From NCBI GenBank assembly GCA_963814355.1, contig CAWFCZ010000016.1:62001-126000 (forward strand): a DNA stretch of 64,000 nt. The letters run 5' to 3'. Shown piece after piece: positions 30,492 through 39,435 of this stretch (position 1 is its first letter; every line of letters begins with the position of its first letter). The notes beneath the pieces are model-generated. The model made no database searches, was not told the DNA's origin, and saw only the letters and a list, made by a program, of their open reading frames with translations. The stretch is from JADGOV01 sp963814355. Lineage in GTDB: Bacteria > Actinomycetota > Actinomycetes > JADGOV01. A program made the position numbers and the translations under genes.

Positions 30492-31280
30492 ATGCGGATC
30501 GCCACCTGGAACGTCAACTCGGTGCTCGCCCGGTTGCCTCGGCTGCTGTCCTGGCTGGGCGAGGTCAGGCCTGACGTGGTCTGCCTGCAGGAGACCAAGT
30601 GCGCCGCGGACGCGTTCCCCTACGGAGAGGTCGCAACAGCGGGGTATGAGGCGGCGGCTCACGGCGACGGTCGGTGGAACGGCGTGGCGGTGCTGTCCCG
30701 GGTCGGATTGGAAGGCGTGACCCTGGGGTTCGCCGGTGACCCCGGGTTTCCGGCGCCCGAGCCGCGCGCAATCAGTGCCACCTGCGGCGGGTTGCGGGTG
30801 TGGTCGATCTACGTACCGAACGGGCGTAGCCCGAGCGATCCGCACTACGCGTACAAGCTGGCCTGGCTGGCGGCGCTGCGCTCGGCGCTGGCCGCCGAAC
30901 TTCCGGCCGAGGCCCCGTTCGCGGTCTGCGGCGACGCCAACATCGCACCCAGCGACGCCGACGTCTGGGATCCGGCCGCGTTCGTCGGCGCCACCCACGC
31001 CACCCCGGCGGAGCGGCAGGCGCTCGCCGACCTGCGCGCGCTGGGCCTCACCGACGTGGTTCCCCGCCCGGGCAAGGGCGAGCGGCCGTTCACCTACTGG
31101 GATTACCGGGCCGGGATGTTCCACCAGAACTTCGGCATGCGGATCGACCTGGTGTACGGCAACCGGGCCTTTGCCGAATCGGTCACGGACGCCTACGTGG
31201 ACCGGGAGGCGCGTAAAGGCAAGGGACCGTCCGACCACGCGCCGGTGGTGGTCGATGTGGCCGGTCGCAGCGCTCCGTAG
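30492..31280 (+). CDS. xthA: Exodeoxyribonuclease III / AP endonuclease
   Basis: A 262-residue ExoIII-type enzyme: MRIATWNVNSVLARLPRLLS, the catalytic Glu in VCLQETKC, CGDANIAPSDADVW (Asp/Asn), FTYWDYRAG, and the final SDHAPVVVD. It cuts DNA 5' to abasic sites. A TAGCGT ending about ten bases before ATG suggests a leader of only a few bases. Directly followed by a second AP-endonuclease type. Confidence 0.93.
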   Translation: MRIATWNVNSVLARLPRLLSWLGEVRPDVVCLQETKCAADAFPYGEVATAGYEAAAHGDGRWNGVAVLSRVGLEGVTLGFAGDPGFPAPEPRAISATCGGLRVWSIYVPNGRSPSDPHYAYKLAWLAALRSALAAELPAEAPFAVCGDANIAPSDADVWDPAAFVGATHATPAERQALADLRALGLTDVVPRPGKGERPFTYWDYRAGMFHQNFGMRIDLVYGNRAFAESVTDAYVDREARKGKGPSDHAPVVVDVAGRSAP

Positions 31281-31283
31281 GCT
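31278..31283 (+). promoter_or_regulatory. -10 element for leaderless nfo mRNA
   Basis: TAGGCT, whose first three bases are the stop codon of the ExoIII gene, is followed by CGACGG and ATG 31290. Nfo may thus be transcribed separately despite a nine-base gap. Confidence 0.5.
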
Positions 31284-31289
31284 CGACGG

Positions 31290-32066
31290 ATGCCCGGCAC
31301 TACCCGCATCGGCGCGCACGTCGACGGCGCCGACCCGCTCGCGGTCGCCGCCGAGATCGGCGCGGACGTGGTCCAGTTCTTTCTCACCGACCCGCAGAGC
31401 TGGCGAGCGCCGGTTCCGCGTGCCGACGCGGATCGACTCTTCGCGGCCTCGGTCGACCGGTACGTGCACGCGCCCTACCTGGTGAATGTCGCCTCGACGA
31501 ACAACAAGATCCGCATCCCGAGCCGGAAGATTCTCGACCAGCACGCGGCGGCCGCCGCGGCGATCGGCGCCCGCGGTCTGATCGTGCACGGCGGGCATGT
31601 CGGGACCGGCGACGACCTGGCCGCCGGGGTGGAGAACTGGCGCAAGACGGTGGAGCGGATGAACGCCCCGCTGCCCATCCTGGTCGAGAACACCGCGGGC
31701 GGTGAGAATGCGACGGCCCGTCAACTCGACGCGCTCGACCGGCTGTGGGACGCGATCGGCGGAGCTGAGCAGATCGGCTTCTGCCTGGACACCTGCCACG
31801 CGCACGCCGCCGGCGAGGCGCTGCCGGACCTGGTCGATCGAATAACGGCGATCACGGGGCGGATCGACCTGGTGCACGCCAACGATTCCAAGGACCCGTT
31901 CGGTTCCGGCCGGGACCGGCACGAGAACCTCGGGCAGGGTCAGATCGACCCGGCGGTCCTGGTAGCCGTGATCGCCCGAGCCGACGCGCCGGTAATCTGC
32001 GAAACCCCTGGCGGCACCGCGGGATTGCGGGCTGACATCGCCTTTCTGCGGGCCGCCGGGATCTGA
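31290..32066 (+). CDS. nfo: Endonuclease IV
   Basis: A 258-residue AP endonuclease IV. TIM-barrel metal motifs are HAPYLVNVASTN, GLIVHGGHVGTGD, PILVENTAGGEN, GFCLDTCHAHAAGE, DLVHANDSKDPFGSGRDRHE and PVICETPGG; all zinc-binding His, Glu and Asp positions are present. It nicks abasic sites independently of the ExoIII family. Shorter than E. coli Nfo (285) but normal for actinobacteria. Confidence 0.94.
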   Translation: MPGTTRIGAHVDGADPLAVAAEIGADVVQFFLTDPQSWRAPVPRADADRLFAASVDRYVHAPYLVNVASTNNKIRIPSRKILDQHAAAAAAIGARGLIVHGGHVGTGDDLAAGVENWRKTVERMNAPLPILVENTAGGENATARQLDALDRLWDAIGGAEQIGFCLDTCHAHAAGEALPDLVDRITAITGRIDLVHANDSKDPFGSGRDRHENLGQGQIDPAVLVAVIARADAPVICETPGGTAGLRADIAFLRAAGI

Positions 32067-32085
32067 ATGTCGGGCGCCTGAGCGG

Positions 32086-33480
32086 TCACGCGAGCGTAGG
32101 CGTACGCTCCGCGCCAGCGCCGTTCGCCGGCACCAGCACCCCGCCAGCCGGATCGTCGGCTCCGCTGCGCCGTACCACGTCGCGCTCCGGGCGCCAGATC
32201 TCCCAGACCACCAGCGCCATCAGCGCGACGAGCGCCGCGTCCCGGATCAGCAGCGCGGTCAGATACCACTCCACGGTGATGCCGGACCCGGGTTGGGAGT
32301 TGGCGACGAAGTAGTAGTAGAGGAAGAACAGCGTCACGATCTCCGTCGCCTGCCAGGCGAGCAGCGCCGCCCAGCGCGGCCTGGCGAGCACGGCGAACGG
32401 CATCACCCAGAGCACGTACTGCGGCGAGGCCACCTTGTTGACCAACACAAAGCCGGCCATCAACAGGAATGCGAGCTGGGCGACCCGCGGTCGCCGAGGC
32501 GCGAGCAGGGCCAGCGCGACGACCCCCAGGCATACCAGCAGGGCGCCGGCCGCGAAGGCGAAGTTCAGCCGGTCCGGCGGCACCGAACCGGCCGGGTCCA
32601 GCGGGCGGCCCCGGAAATGCTCCAGTACCAGCCAGATGGAGTTCCAGTCCGCGCCCCGGTTGCGGTTCAGCGACCAGAAGCGGCCGAAGTTGTCCGGGTA
32701 CAGCAGCCACACCGGCACGTCGAGCACCAACCACGTGATCGCCCCGGCAGTGACCGCCCGCAGCCAGGCTGTGAGCTGGCGCTCGCGCAGGCACAGCGCC
32801 AGCAGCGGCAGCAGCAGCAGCGCCGGGTACAGCTTGGTGACCGTGCCGAGGCCCAAGAGGAACCCGGCGAGAACCGGCCGCCGCCGCGCCCAAGCCAGGA
32901 GCCCGGCACCGGCCAGCGCGCCGGCCACCAGGTCCCAGTTCGTGAAGGCGTTGAACACCAGCACCGGGGCGGCCGCGAACAGGGCGGCATCCCACGGTCT
33001 TCGCCAGCCGGCCAAGCCCCAGAGCGTCGCGGTGAGGACCAGCGCGCTCGCGGTGAGCAGCACTGCGTTGAGATCGAAGAACACCCGGCCGCGGGAGCTC
33101 ACCGGCGCCCAGCTCGTCACCTTGGCGACCGCGGCCATCACCCCGCCGAGCAGCACCGGGTACTCCACCGGGGTGTCCACGTACGGCGTCTTGCCGTCGG
33201 CCAGGCCCTCCGCGTAGTACAACGCGAAGGTGTCCGAGTAGCACATCCGGGTGTACTGGTAGTCGTGCGTCCAGGGGTGCGTCCGGCACGGCGACTTCTG
33301 CACCCACCCCAGCGCGCAGGTGATCGCGGTCAGCAGCAGCACCACGGCCAGCGCCCGGCGCGGGCGGCCGGCGGCGGTGTGCCGGCCGGCCGGCCCGCCG
33401 GTGAGCTCGCTGAGCCCGCGCACGACGCCGTCCTCCCGGCTGGGAGCGACCGGTGGCGGGTCGAGCTGGATCTCGGTCAT
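32086..33480 (-). CDS. GT87-type (DUF2029) polyprenol-sugar-dependent membrane glycosyltransferase
   Basis: A 464-residue protein with a hydrophilic N-terminus (about 40 residues) and roughly ten hydrophobic segments. The first external loop contains HDYQYTRMCYSDTFALYYAE and TPYVDTPVEYPVLLG, with the acidic/Tyr-Pro motifs of GT-C enzymes. It corresponds by position and type to the gene next to ponA1 in mycobacteria (Rv0051). It probably adds a sugar to an envelope glycan from a polyprenyl phosphate donor. ATG 33480 overlaps the ponA stop. Confidence 0.75.
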   Translation of the reverse strand: MTEIQLDPPPVAPSREDGVVRGLSELTGGPAGRHTAAGRPRRALAVVLLLTAITCALGWVQKSPCRTHPWTHDYQYTRMCYSDTFALYYAEGLADGKTPYVDTPVEYPVLLGGVMAAVAKVTSWAPVSSRGRVFFDLNAVLLTASALVLTATLWGLAGWRRPWDAALFAAAPVLVFNAFTNWDLVAGALAGAGLLAWARRRPVLAGFLLGLGTVTKLYPALLLLPLLALCLRERQLTAWLRAVTAGAITWLVLDVPVWLLYPDNFGRFWSLNRNRGADWNSIWLVLEHFRGRPLDPAGSVPPDRLNFAFAAGALLVCLGVVALALLAPRRPRVAQLAFLLMAGFVLVNKVASPQYVLWVMPFAVLARPRWAALLAWQATEIVTLFFLYYYFVANSQPGSGITVEWYLTALLIRDAALVALMALVVWEIWRPERDVVRRSGADDPAGGVLVPANGAGAERTPTLA

Positions 33481-35654
33481 GGCGGTGACGAGGTGGCCGG
33501 GGTGGCCGGGGTGGCCGGGGTGGCCGAGGATGCGGCCGGCGGGGTCGGACCCGCCGGCGACGGCGGCCGGGATCGACTGCGGGATGGGCGGGGCGATACC
33601 GATCTCTTGGGTGTCGAGCTGCCGGGTGAAGCCGGCGGCGAGGCGGTTGCCGAGGCAGAGCTGGCTGAGGGCGCCGGGGAACTGGGCGTGGGGGTAGGGG
33701 ACGGGCTCGGCGCTGGGGGCGGCAGACCGCCGGAGGTGCTGCCACCGAAGACCGGGTCCGGGAAGTTCTTCACCGGCTGGCCGCGCAGTGCCGCGGTGAG
33801 GAACGCCTTCCAGATCTCCGCTGGAAGCTGGCCGCCGTAGATGCCACCGGAGTAGCCGGGGACATTGGTCAGCGGGGCGTTGTCCACGTTGCCCAACCAC
33901 ACCGCCGCCGACAGCTGAGGGGTGAACCCGACGAACCAGGCGTCGGTGTTGTTCGTGGTGGTCCCGGTCTTGCCGGCCACCGGGCGCCCGTCGTCCAACC
34001 GGGCCCGGGTGCCGGTGCCGTAGCTGACCACCTTGGTCATCGCGTAGGTGGCGTCGGCGGCCACGTCGGCGCTGAAGGCTCGGGTCCGAGTGGGCTTGGC
34101 GGTGTAGACGGCGTGGCCGGCGGCGTCCACGACCTTGGCGACCAGGTGTGGCGCGACGTGGACACCCTGCGCCGCGAACGTGGCGTATCCGGCCGCCTGG
34201 TCCAGCGGTGAGACGCTGCGGGTGCCGAGCGTGATGGACGGAGGGACAAAGCCGTCGCTGCCGGCCAGCGCAGCGGTGACCCCGGCCGCCTTGGCCAGCC
34301 GGGCCACGTTCTGCGGGCCGACCTGGAGCACCAGTTGGGCGAAGACGGTGTTGACCGACAGCGCGGTGGCCCGGACCAGGTCACACCGCAGGCACTGCTC
34401 GCCGCTGTCGTTGCGCACCAGGTTGCCGGTGCTCCCCCAGCCGGGCAGGACCAGCGGCGAGGTGCCCCGGTACTCGGTGCGCAGGCTGACCCCGTCGGCC
34501 AGCGCGGCGGCCAGGGTGTACGGCTTGAACGACGAGCCCGGCTGACGCGGGTTGGTCGCCAGGTTGATCTGCGCCGCGGGCTGCGTCCCGGTGTAGTCCC
34601 GGCCGCCGTACATCGCCACGATGGCCCCGGTGGACGGCACCACGGCGGCCAGCGCACCGACCGGGTTGGCGCGCGTTCCGAGCCGGTCGGTCATCGCGGC
34701 GACGGCCGCCGACTGCAGCCGGCGGTCGACGGTGGTGATCACCCGGTAGCCGCTGGCCGCGAGCCGGTCCTCGTCGAAGCCGTGGGCGTCGAGTTCGGCC
34801 TGTACCGCGGTCACCAGGTGGCCGTTGGGTCCGCCGAGGGCGTTGCGGGTCGTCGGCTTGCGGACCGTGGGGAACCGCAGTCCGGCGGCCTGCGACGCGC
34901 TCAGCCACTGCTCGGCGACCATCCCGTTGATGACGTACTGCCAGCGGGCTCGGGCCGCGGCCGGGTTCTTCAGCGGGTCATAGCGACTCGGCGCCTGGAT
35001 GGCGGCCGCCAGCACCGCGCCCTGGGCGACGTCGAGGTCGGCCACCGGCTTGCCGAAGTACGCCTGGGACGCCGTGGAGATGCCGTACGCGCCACGCCCG
35101 AAGTAGATCGTGTTCAGGTAGTCCCGCAGGATCTCGTCCTTGGTCCTGGTGCGATCCAGCTTGATCGAGATGAAGATCTCCCGTAGCTTTCGGGTGAAGG
35201 TGCGCTCCTTGGTAAGGTATGCGTTCTTCGCGTACTGCTGAGTGATTGTCGAACCGCCCTGCGTGATGCCGCCGCCACGGATGTTGGCCCACAGCGCCCG
35301 GGCGATGCCCTGCACCGACACGCCGGGTTCGTCGTAGTACTTGCGGTCCTCGGCCGCCAGCACCGCCCGCCGAACCCCGAGCGGCACCTCGGAAAGCGGC
35401 ACGTCGATCCGGTTGAGCGTACCGACCCTACCCAGTTCGGACGTGCCGTCGGCAAAGGTGAAGATCGAGGTCTGGGCGGTGGCGAAACTGCTCGGCGGCG
35501 GCACGGTGGTGGTCAGGTAGCCGAACAGGAACAACCCGACCAGGAGCAGGAACCCGCCCACGATCGTCCAGCCGATGATCGTCCGAGGCCGGGAGCGCTG
35601 CTGGGCGGAGCCGGCAGCCTTCCGCCGTGCGGAGCCGGGAGCGGACGAACTCAC
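33477..35654 (-). CDS. ponA: Bifunctional class A penicillin-binding protein
   Basis: A 725-residue class A PBP. A basic N-tail leads to one transmembrane helix (residues 29-55). The glycosyltransferase domain (75-250) has EDRKYYDEPGVSVQGIARAL and GGSTITQQYAKNAYLT; the transpeptidase has PGSSFKPYTLAAAL (SxxK serine), LSVNT (SxN) and GKTGTT. Residues beyond about 640 are a Pro/Ser/Thr/Ala-rich tail of some 85 residues. It polymerises and crosslinks peptidoglycan outside the membrane. GTG 35654 overlaps the DUF5318 stop. The synteny with DUF5318 and GT87 matches PonA1 of mycobacteria. Confidence 0.93.
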   Translation of the reverse strand: MSSSAPGSARRKAAGSAQQRSRPRTIIGWTIVGGFLLLVGLFLFGYLTTTVPPPSSFATAQTSIFTFADGTSELGRVGTLNRIDVPLSEVPLGVRRAVLAAEDRKYYDEPGVSVQGIARALWANIRGGGITQGGSTITQQYAKNAYLTKERTFTRKLREIFISIKLDRTRTKDEILRDYLNTIYFGRGAYGISTASQAYFGKPVADLDVAQGAVLAAAIQAPSRYDPLKNPAAARARWQYVINGMVAEQWLSASQAAGLRFPTVRKPTTRNALGGPNGHLVTAVQAELDAHGFDEDRLAASGYRVITTVDRRLQSAAVAAMTDRLGTRANPVGALAAVVPSTGAIVAMYGGRDYTGTQPAAQINLATNPRQPGSSFKPYTLAAALADGVSLRTEYRGTSPLVLPGWGSTGNLVRNDSGEQCLRCDLVRATALSVNTVFAQLVLQVGPQNVARLAKAAGVTAALAGSDGFVPPSITLGTRSVSPLDQAAGYATFAAQGVHVAPHLVAKVVDAAGHAVYTAKPTRTRAFSADVAADATYAMTKVVSYGTGTRARLDDGRPVAGKTGTTTNNTDAWFVGFTPQLSAAVWLGNVDNAPLTNVPGYSGGIYGGQLPAEIWKAFLTAALRGQPVKNFPDPVFGGSTSGGLPPPAPSPSPTPTPSSPAPSASSASATASPPASPGSSTPKRSVSPRPSRSRSRPPSPAGPTPPAASSATPATPATPATSSPP
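33492..33527. repeat. Four tandem 9-bp repeats in the 3' end of ponA
   Basis: The unit GGTGGCCGG occurs three times exactly and a fourth time with one change. On the minus strand it encodes repeated Pro-Ala-Thr in the extracellular C-terminal tail. Being in multiples of three, copy changes would alter tail length without a frameshift. Confidence 0.8.
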
Positions 35655-36064
35655 GGATGCGCGGCCCGACGCCGACGCCCGCGCGCTCGCGGCTCGGCGC
35701 TGCCGAGGACGTAGGACACCATCAGATGGTTCCAGCCGCAGTCCCGGCACACCTCGACCACGTAGACGGTGAACTCCGCGTAGCTGGCCTCCATCGCGGC
35801 CAATTCACGGCCGCGCCGCACCCGCCCGCTGTGCTCCCCCAATTCCTCGCCGTAGGTGTAGTTGACCTGGACCAGCGGACCGCGGCGGCAGACCGGGCAC
35901 GGCTGGGACGTCGGATCGCCGTGGTACTTCGCCGCCCGCAGCAGGTACGGATGGGCATCGCAGGCGTCGCTGCGGGTGGCCCCGCCGCTGGTCAACTTCG
36001 CCAGCGTCGCTCGACGGGCGAGCGAGTAGTCGATGAGTGAGCGGCGCGAACGCACCCGCGACAC
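35651..36064 (-). CDS. DUF5318 family protein
   Basis: A 137-residue protein with four cysteines in two CxxC pairs (PCPVCRRGPL and EVCRDCGWNHL), suggesting a zinc ribbon, and a central conserved stretch LVQVNYTYGEELGEHSGRVR. The family is actinobacterial and usually sits upstream of ponA, as here. No biochemical function is known. The coupling to ponA hints at a role in envelope growth. The ATG start lies 134 bases from padR, which is divergent. Confidence 0.85.
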   Translation of the reverse strand: MSRVRSRRSLIDYSLARRATLAKLTSGGATRSDACDAHPYLLRAAKYHGDPTSQPCPVCRRGPLVQVNYTYGEELGEHSGRVRRGRELAAMEASYAEFTVYVVEVCRDCGWNHLMVSYVLGSAEPRARGRRRRAAHP

Positions 36065-36083
36065 GATACGCGAATCGACGTTT

Positions 36084-36135
36084 GCTCAGCTTCCCCGGAA
36101 AGCTGAGCTATCGTGGGGACGTATCGGTTCGATAC
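36084..36135. promoter_or_regulatory. Two inverted repeats in the padR upstream region
   Basis: GCTCAGCTT (36084-36092) and AAGCTGAGC (36100-36108) form a perfect 9-bp inverted repeat. GTATCG-GTT-CGATAC (36121-36135) is a second, 15-bp palindrome, and related GATACG/TATCG half-sites lie at 36065-36070 and 36108-36113. They lie between DUF5318/ponA and padR-ino1 and could let PadR control both directions. Confidence 0.55.
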
Positions 36136-36198
36136 ATCGTAACGAGGCGCTGGATACGGGCTCCCGACGTGGAGTCCAGCCAGCCGAAATGGGGAGCT

Positions 36199-36849
36199 AT
36201 GTCCAGCGCACGCCGGGGCGAAGTGCTGCCACTCGCCGTCCTCGGCCTGCTACACGACTCCCCCATGCACGGCTACGAGCTGCGCAAGCGGCTGTCCAGC
36301 GTGCTGGGCGTCTTCCGCGCGCTGTCCTACGGCTCGCTCTACCCCTGCCTTCGCTCCCTCAAGTCGGGCGGGCTGATCACCGACGACGTCGGACCGGCGG
36401 CCGTCCGCGCTCGGGCCGGCAAGCGCGGTCGGATCGTCTACCGGATCACCGCCGAGGGCAAGGAGCGGCTGCAGGAGATGCTCGCCGAGGCCGGTCCGAC
36501 CGCCTGGGAGGACGAGGCGTTCGGGGTGCACTTCGCGCTGTTCGCCCAGACCGACGCGGCCACCCGGCTCCGTATCCTCGAAGGTCGCCGGAGCCGGCTG
36601 GAAGAGCGGCTCGGAGGCCTGCGCGGAGCTCTCACCCGCACTCGCGAGCGCCTCGACAGCTACACGCTGGAACTGCAGCGGCACGGCCTGGACTCGGTTG
36701 AGCGCGAGGTCCGATGGCTCAACGAAGTGATCGCCACCGAGCGCTCGGCGACCGGACACGGTGCCGACCCCGGCCCCAGCGCACCGTCCGCACCAACCTC
36801 CCCACCCCCGTCCCCAGCAGGGCACAGCAGAAAGAGGAACTCGGCATGA
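36199..36849 (+). CDS. PadR-family transcriptional regulator
   Basis: A 216-residue PadR. Winged helix at residues 10-85: LPLAVLGLLHDSPMHGYELR, ALSYGSLYPCLRSLKSGGLI, RGRIVYRITAEGKERLQEML. A C-terminal coiled coil (residues 120-180) mediates dimerisation. The last 30 residues are Ser/Pro-rich. ATG 36199 is just after GGGGAG; GTG 36169 in frame is an alternative. It overlaps ino1 by four bases. The same pair (Rv0047c/Rv0046c) occurs in mycobacteria, where control of inositol synthesis is suspected. Confidence 0.85.
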   Translation: MSSARRGEVLPLAVLGLLHDSPMHGYELRKRLSSVLGVFRALSYGSLYPCLRSLKSGGLITDDVGPAAVRARAGKRGRIVYRITAEGKERLQEMLAEAGPTAWEDEAFGVHFALFAQTDAATRLRILEGRRSRLEERLGGLRGALTRTRERLDSYTLELQRHGLDSVEREVRWLNEVIATERSATGHGADPGPSAPSAPTSPPPSPAGHSRKRNSA

Positions 36850-37925
36850 GCAGCCCCCGTAAGACCGTCCGGGTCGCGATTGTCGGCGTGGGTAACTGCG
36901 CCGCCTCGCTGGTGCAGGGCGTGGAGTACTACCGCGACGCCGATCCCGCGGCGCGGGTTCCGGGGTTGATGCACGTCCAACTCGGGGAGTACCACATCTC
37001 CGACATCACCTTCGTGGCCGCGTTCGACGTGGACGGCAAGAAGGTCGGCCGGGACCTCTCCGAGGCCATCGTCGCCAGCCAGAACAACACCATCAAGATC
37101 GCTGACGTGCCGCCTACCGGGGTGTACGTGCAGCGCGGGCACACTCTGGACGGTCTGGGCACGTACTACCGGGAGACCATCGAGGAATCCACCGACCCCG
37201 CGGTCGACGTGGTGGCCGCGCTGCGCGAGGCGCGCGCCGACGTGCTGGTCTGCTACCTGCCGGTCGGCTCCGAGGACGCCGCCCGGTTCTACGCCCGGTG
37301 CGCAATCGAGGCCCGGGTCGGGTTCGTCAACGCGCTGCCGGTGTTCATCGCCGGCACCCCGGAGTGGGCCGAGCGCTTCCGGGCGGCCGGGGTACCGATC
37401 GTCGGCGACGACATCAAGAGCCAGGTCGGCGCGACCATCACCCACCGGGTGCTGGCCAAGTTGTTCGAGGACCGCGGGGTGCAACTCGACCGGACCATGC
37501 AGCTCAACGTCGGCGGCAACATGGACTTCAAGAACATGCTGCAGCGCGAGCGGCTGGAATCGAAGAAGGTCTCCAAGACCCAGTCGGTGACCTCCCAGGT
37601 CGACCGGGACATGGGCCGGGACAACGTGCACATCGGCCCGTCGGACTACGTGCCCTGGCTGGATGACCGCAAATGGGCCTACGTCCGGCTGGAGGGCCGG
37701 GCCTTCGGGGATGTGCCGCTAAGCCTGGAGTACAAGCTCGAGGTGTGGGACTCCCCGAACTCGGCCGGGGTGATCATCGACGCCGTCCGCTGCGCGAAGA
37801 TCGCCATGGACCGCGGCATCGGCGGCCCGCTGCTCGGCCCGTCGTCCTACTTCATGAAGTCCCCCCCGGAGCAGTACCGCGACGACGTCTGCCGGCAACT
37901 GGTCGAGGACTTCATTCGCGGCTGA
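36846..37925 (+). CDS. ino1: Inositol-3-phosphate synthase
   Basis: A 359-residue enzyme converting glucose 6-phosphate to 1L-myo-inositol 3-phosphate with internal NAD redox. Motifs are RVAIVGVGNCAASLVQGVEY (NAD loop), VGDDIKSQVGATITHRVLAK (catalytic Lys region), and LNVGGNMDFKNML. It feeds mycothiol and phosphatidylinositol synthesis, both actinobacterial hallmarks. ATG 36846 overlaps the padR stop. A long hairpin follows. Confidence 0.96.
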   Translation: MSSPRKTVRVAIVGVGNCAASLVQGVEYYRDADPAARVPGLMHVQLGEYHISDITFVAAFDVDGKKVGRDLSEAIVASQNNTIKIADVPPTGVYVQRGHTLDGLGTYYRETIEESTDPAVDVVAALREARADVLVCYLPVGSEDAARFYARCAIEARVGFVNALPVFIAGTPEWAERFRAAGVPIVGDDIKSQVGATITHRVLAKLFEDRGVQLDRTMQLNVGGNMDFKNMLQRERLESKKVSKTQSVTSQVDRDMGRDNVHIGPSDYVPWLDDRKWAYVRLEGRAFGDVPLSLEYKLEVWDSPNSAGVIIDAVRCAKIAMDRGIGGPLLGPSSYFMKSPPEQYRDDVCRQLVEDFIRG

Positions 37926-37951
37926 CCGCCAGCGCCCACTCTGCGGCCGAC

Positions 37952-38005
37952 GTGATCCAGGCCGCGCCGGCCACATCCGGGTGTGGCTGGCGGGGCCTGG
38001 ATCAC
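37952..38005 (+). terminator. Long hairpin terminator after ino1
   Basis: GTGATCCAGGCC (37952-37963) pairs perfectly with GGCCTGGATCAC (37994-38005), and an inner stem CGCCGGCCACA/TGTGGCTGGCG continues it with a six-base loop (TCCGGG). There is no U-tract, as is common for actinobacterial terminators. Confidence 0.75.
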
Positions 38006-38029
38006 GGCAAACCGGCTGCCGAGGCGGCT

Positions 38030-38035
38030 TAGCCT
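38030..38035 (+). promoter_or_regulatory. -10 element for leaderless MFS mRNA
   Basis: TAGCCT followed by GAGCT and the GTG at 38041; no ribosome site. Confidence 0.4.
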
Positions 38036-38040
38036 GAGCT

Positions 38041-39435
38041 GTGACCTCCCTCGGGCAGTTGCGGACGCTCCGGCGGGAGCCGCACTTCCCCCGGCTGTAC
38101 GCGACCCGGCTGGTCTCCCAGGGCGCCGACGGCGCGCTGCAGGTCGCCGTGGCGAGCGCGGTGTTCTTCAACCCGGCCGAGTCGACCAACGCACGGGCGG
38201 CGGCGGCCGGCTTCACCGTCCTGCTGCTGCCCTACAGCGTGGTCGGTCCCTTCGCCGGCGTCCTGCTGGACCGCTGGCGCCGCCGCCGGGTGCTGCTGAT
38301 CGCCAACGTGACCCGCGCGGCAATCGTCGGCGGCGTGGCCGGGGTACTACTGAGCGCGGCGGCGGCCGGTCCGGCACTCTATGTTGGGGCGCTGGCCGCG
38401 ATCAGCGTCAACCGCTTCGCGCTCTCCGGGCTCTCCGCCGCGCTGCCGCAAGTGGTCCGGTCGGATCTGCTGGTGATGGCCAACAGCGTGTCCACTACGT
38501 CCGGATACCTGGCGACCGTCGCCGGCGGGCTGGTCGGCCTCTCGGTCCGGGGTCTGTTCGGCCACACCCTGCACGGCGGCGCCGCCGGGGGGAACGCCGG
38601 GGCGGCGCTGTTGGCGGCGCTGGGCTACCTGCTGGCCGGGCGGATCGTTGCCGGGTACCGCGACCGCGACATCCTCGGTCCCGATCAGTCGGTGGTCCTG
38701 GGCTCGCTGCGCCACGCACTGATCGGCGTGCTAGCCGGCATGGCCGACGGTGCCCGGTACGTCCGCGCCCGGCGCCCGGCCGCATACGCCATGGCAGCGA
38801 TGGGCGCGCACCGGTTCTGCTACGGCATCTCCACCATCGCCACCCTGCTGCTCTACCGCAACTACTTCACCGACTCTGGCGTGCTCCGGGCCGGTCTGGT
38901 GGGCCTCGGTCAGGTCGTCGCCGCCACCGGGCTCGGCGCCCTGGTCGCGGCGGTCCTCACGCCCGCGGTCACGGCGAGAATCGGCCAGCCACGTTGGATC
39001 GTCGCCGTGTTCGGGCTGGCCGCCGTGGTCGAGGTCGCGCTCGGGCTGCCGTACACCATGCCGGCCCTGCTCGCCGCGGCGGTCCTGCTCGGCTTCGTCG
39101 CTCAGGCGGCCAAGATAACGGTGGACAGCATCCTGCAGCAGACGGTTGCCGACCGCGTTCGGGGCCGGGTTTTCGCGCTCTACGACATGCTGTTCAACGT
39201 AAGTTTCGTCGCGTCGGCGATACTCGGGGCGGTCCTGCTGCCGGCGAGCGGCAAGTCCTACCTGGTCCTCGGCGCGATCGCGGTCGGCTACGTGGCCATC
39301 GCAGGGTGCTACGCGGTGGCCACCCGACGCCTTCCGGCCTCACCCCCCGACAGCGCGGGCACCGACAGCGCGGCCACCGACAGCGCGGACCTACGAGCCG
39401 GGAGTACTGTCCAGGCCCGCGGCCCAGCGGCGTAG
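38041..39435 (+). CDS. MFS transporter
   Basis: A 464-residue major facilitator with about 12 hydrophobic segments. The loop motif after the second helix is GVLLDRWRRRRVLLIANVTR (the MFS DRxxRR signature), and SILQQTVADRVRGRVFALYD lies before helix 9. This looks like the MFS_1/transmembrane secretion effector group; the substrate is unknown. Its last 45 bases overlap the end of the convergent pcnA gene. Confidence 0.85.
   Translation: MTSLGQLRTLRREPHFPRLYATRLVSQGADGALQVAVASAVFFNPAESTNARAAAAGFTVLLLPYSVVGPFAGVLLDRWRRRRVLLIANVTRAAIVGGVAGVLLSAAAAGPALYVGALAAISVNRFALSGLSAALPQVVRSDLLVMANSVSTTSGYLATVAGGLVGLSVRGLFGHTLHGGAAGGNAGAALLAALGYLLAGRIVAGYRDRDILGPDQSVVLGSLRHALIGVLAGMADGARYVRARRPAAYAMAAMGAHRFCYGISTIATLLLYRNYFTDSGVLRAGLVGLGQVVAATGLGALVAAVLTPAVTARIGQPRWIVAVFGLAAVVEVALGLPYTMPALLAAAVLLGFVAQAAKITVDSILQQTVADRVRGRVFALYDMLFNVSFVASAILGAVLLPASGKSYLVLGAIAVGYVAIAGCYAVATRRLPASPPDSAGTDSAATDSADLRAGSTVQARGPAA

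Noticed and set aside
31940..33745. 601-residue minus-strand ORF
   Set aside because: Alternate frame of the GT87-like gene; no membrane helices or motifs and extreme Arg/Pro content.
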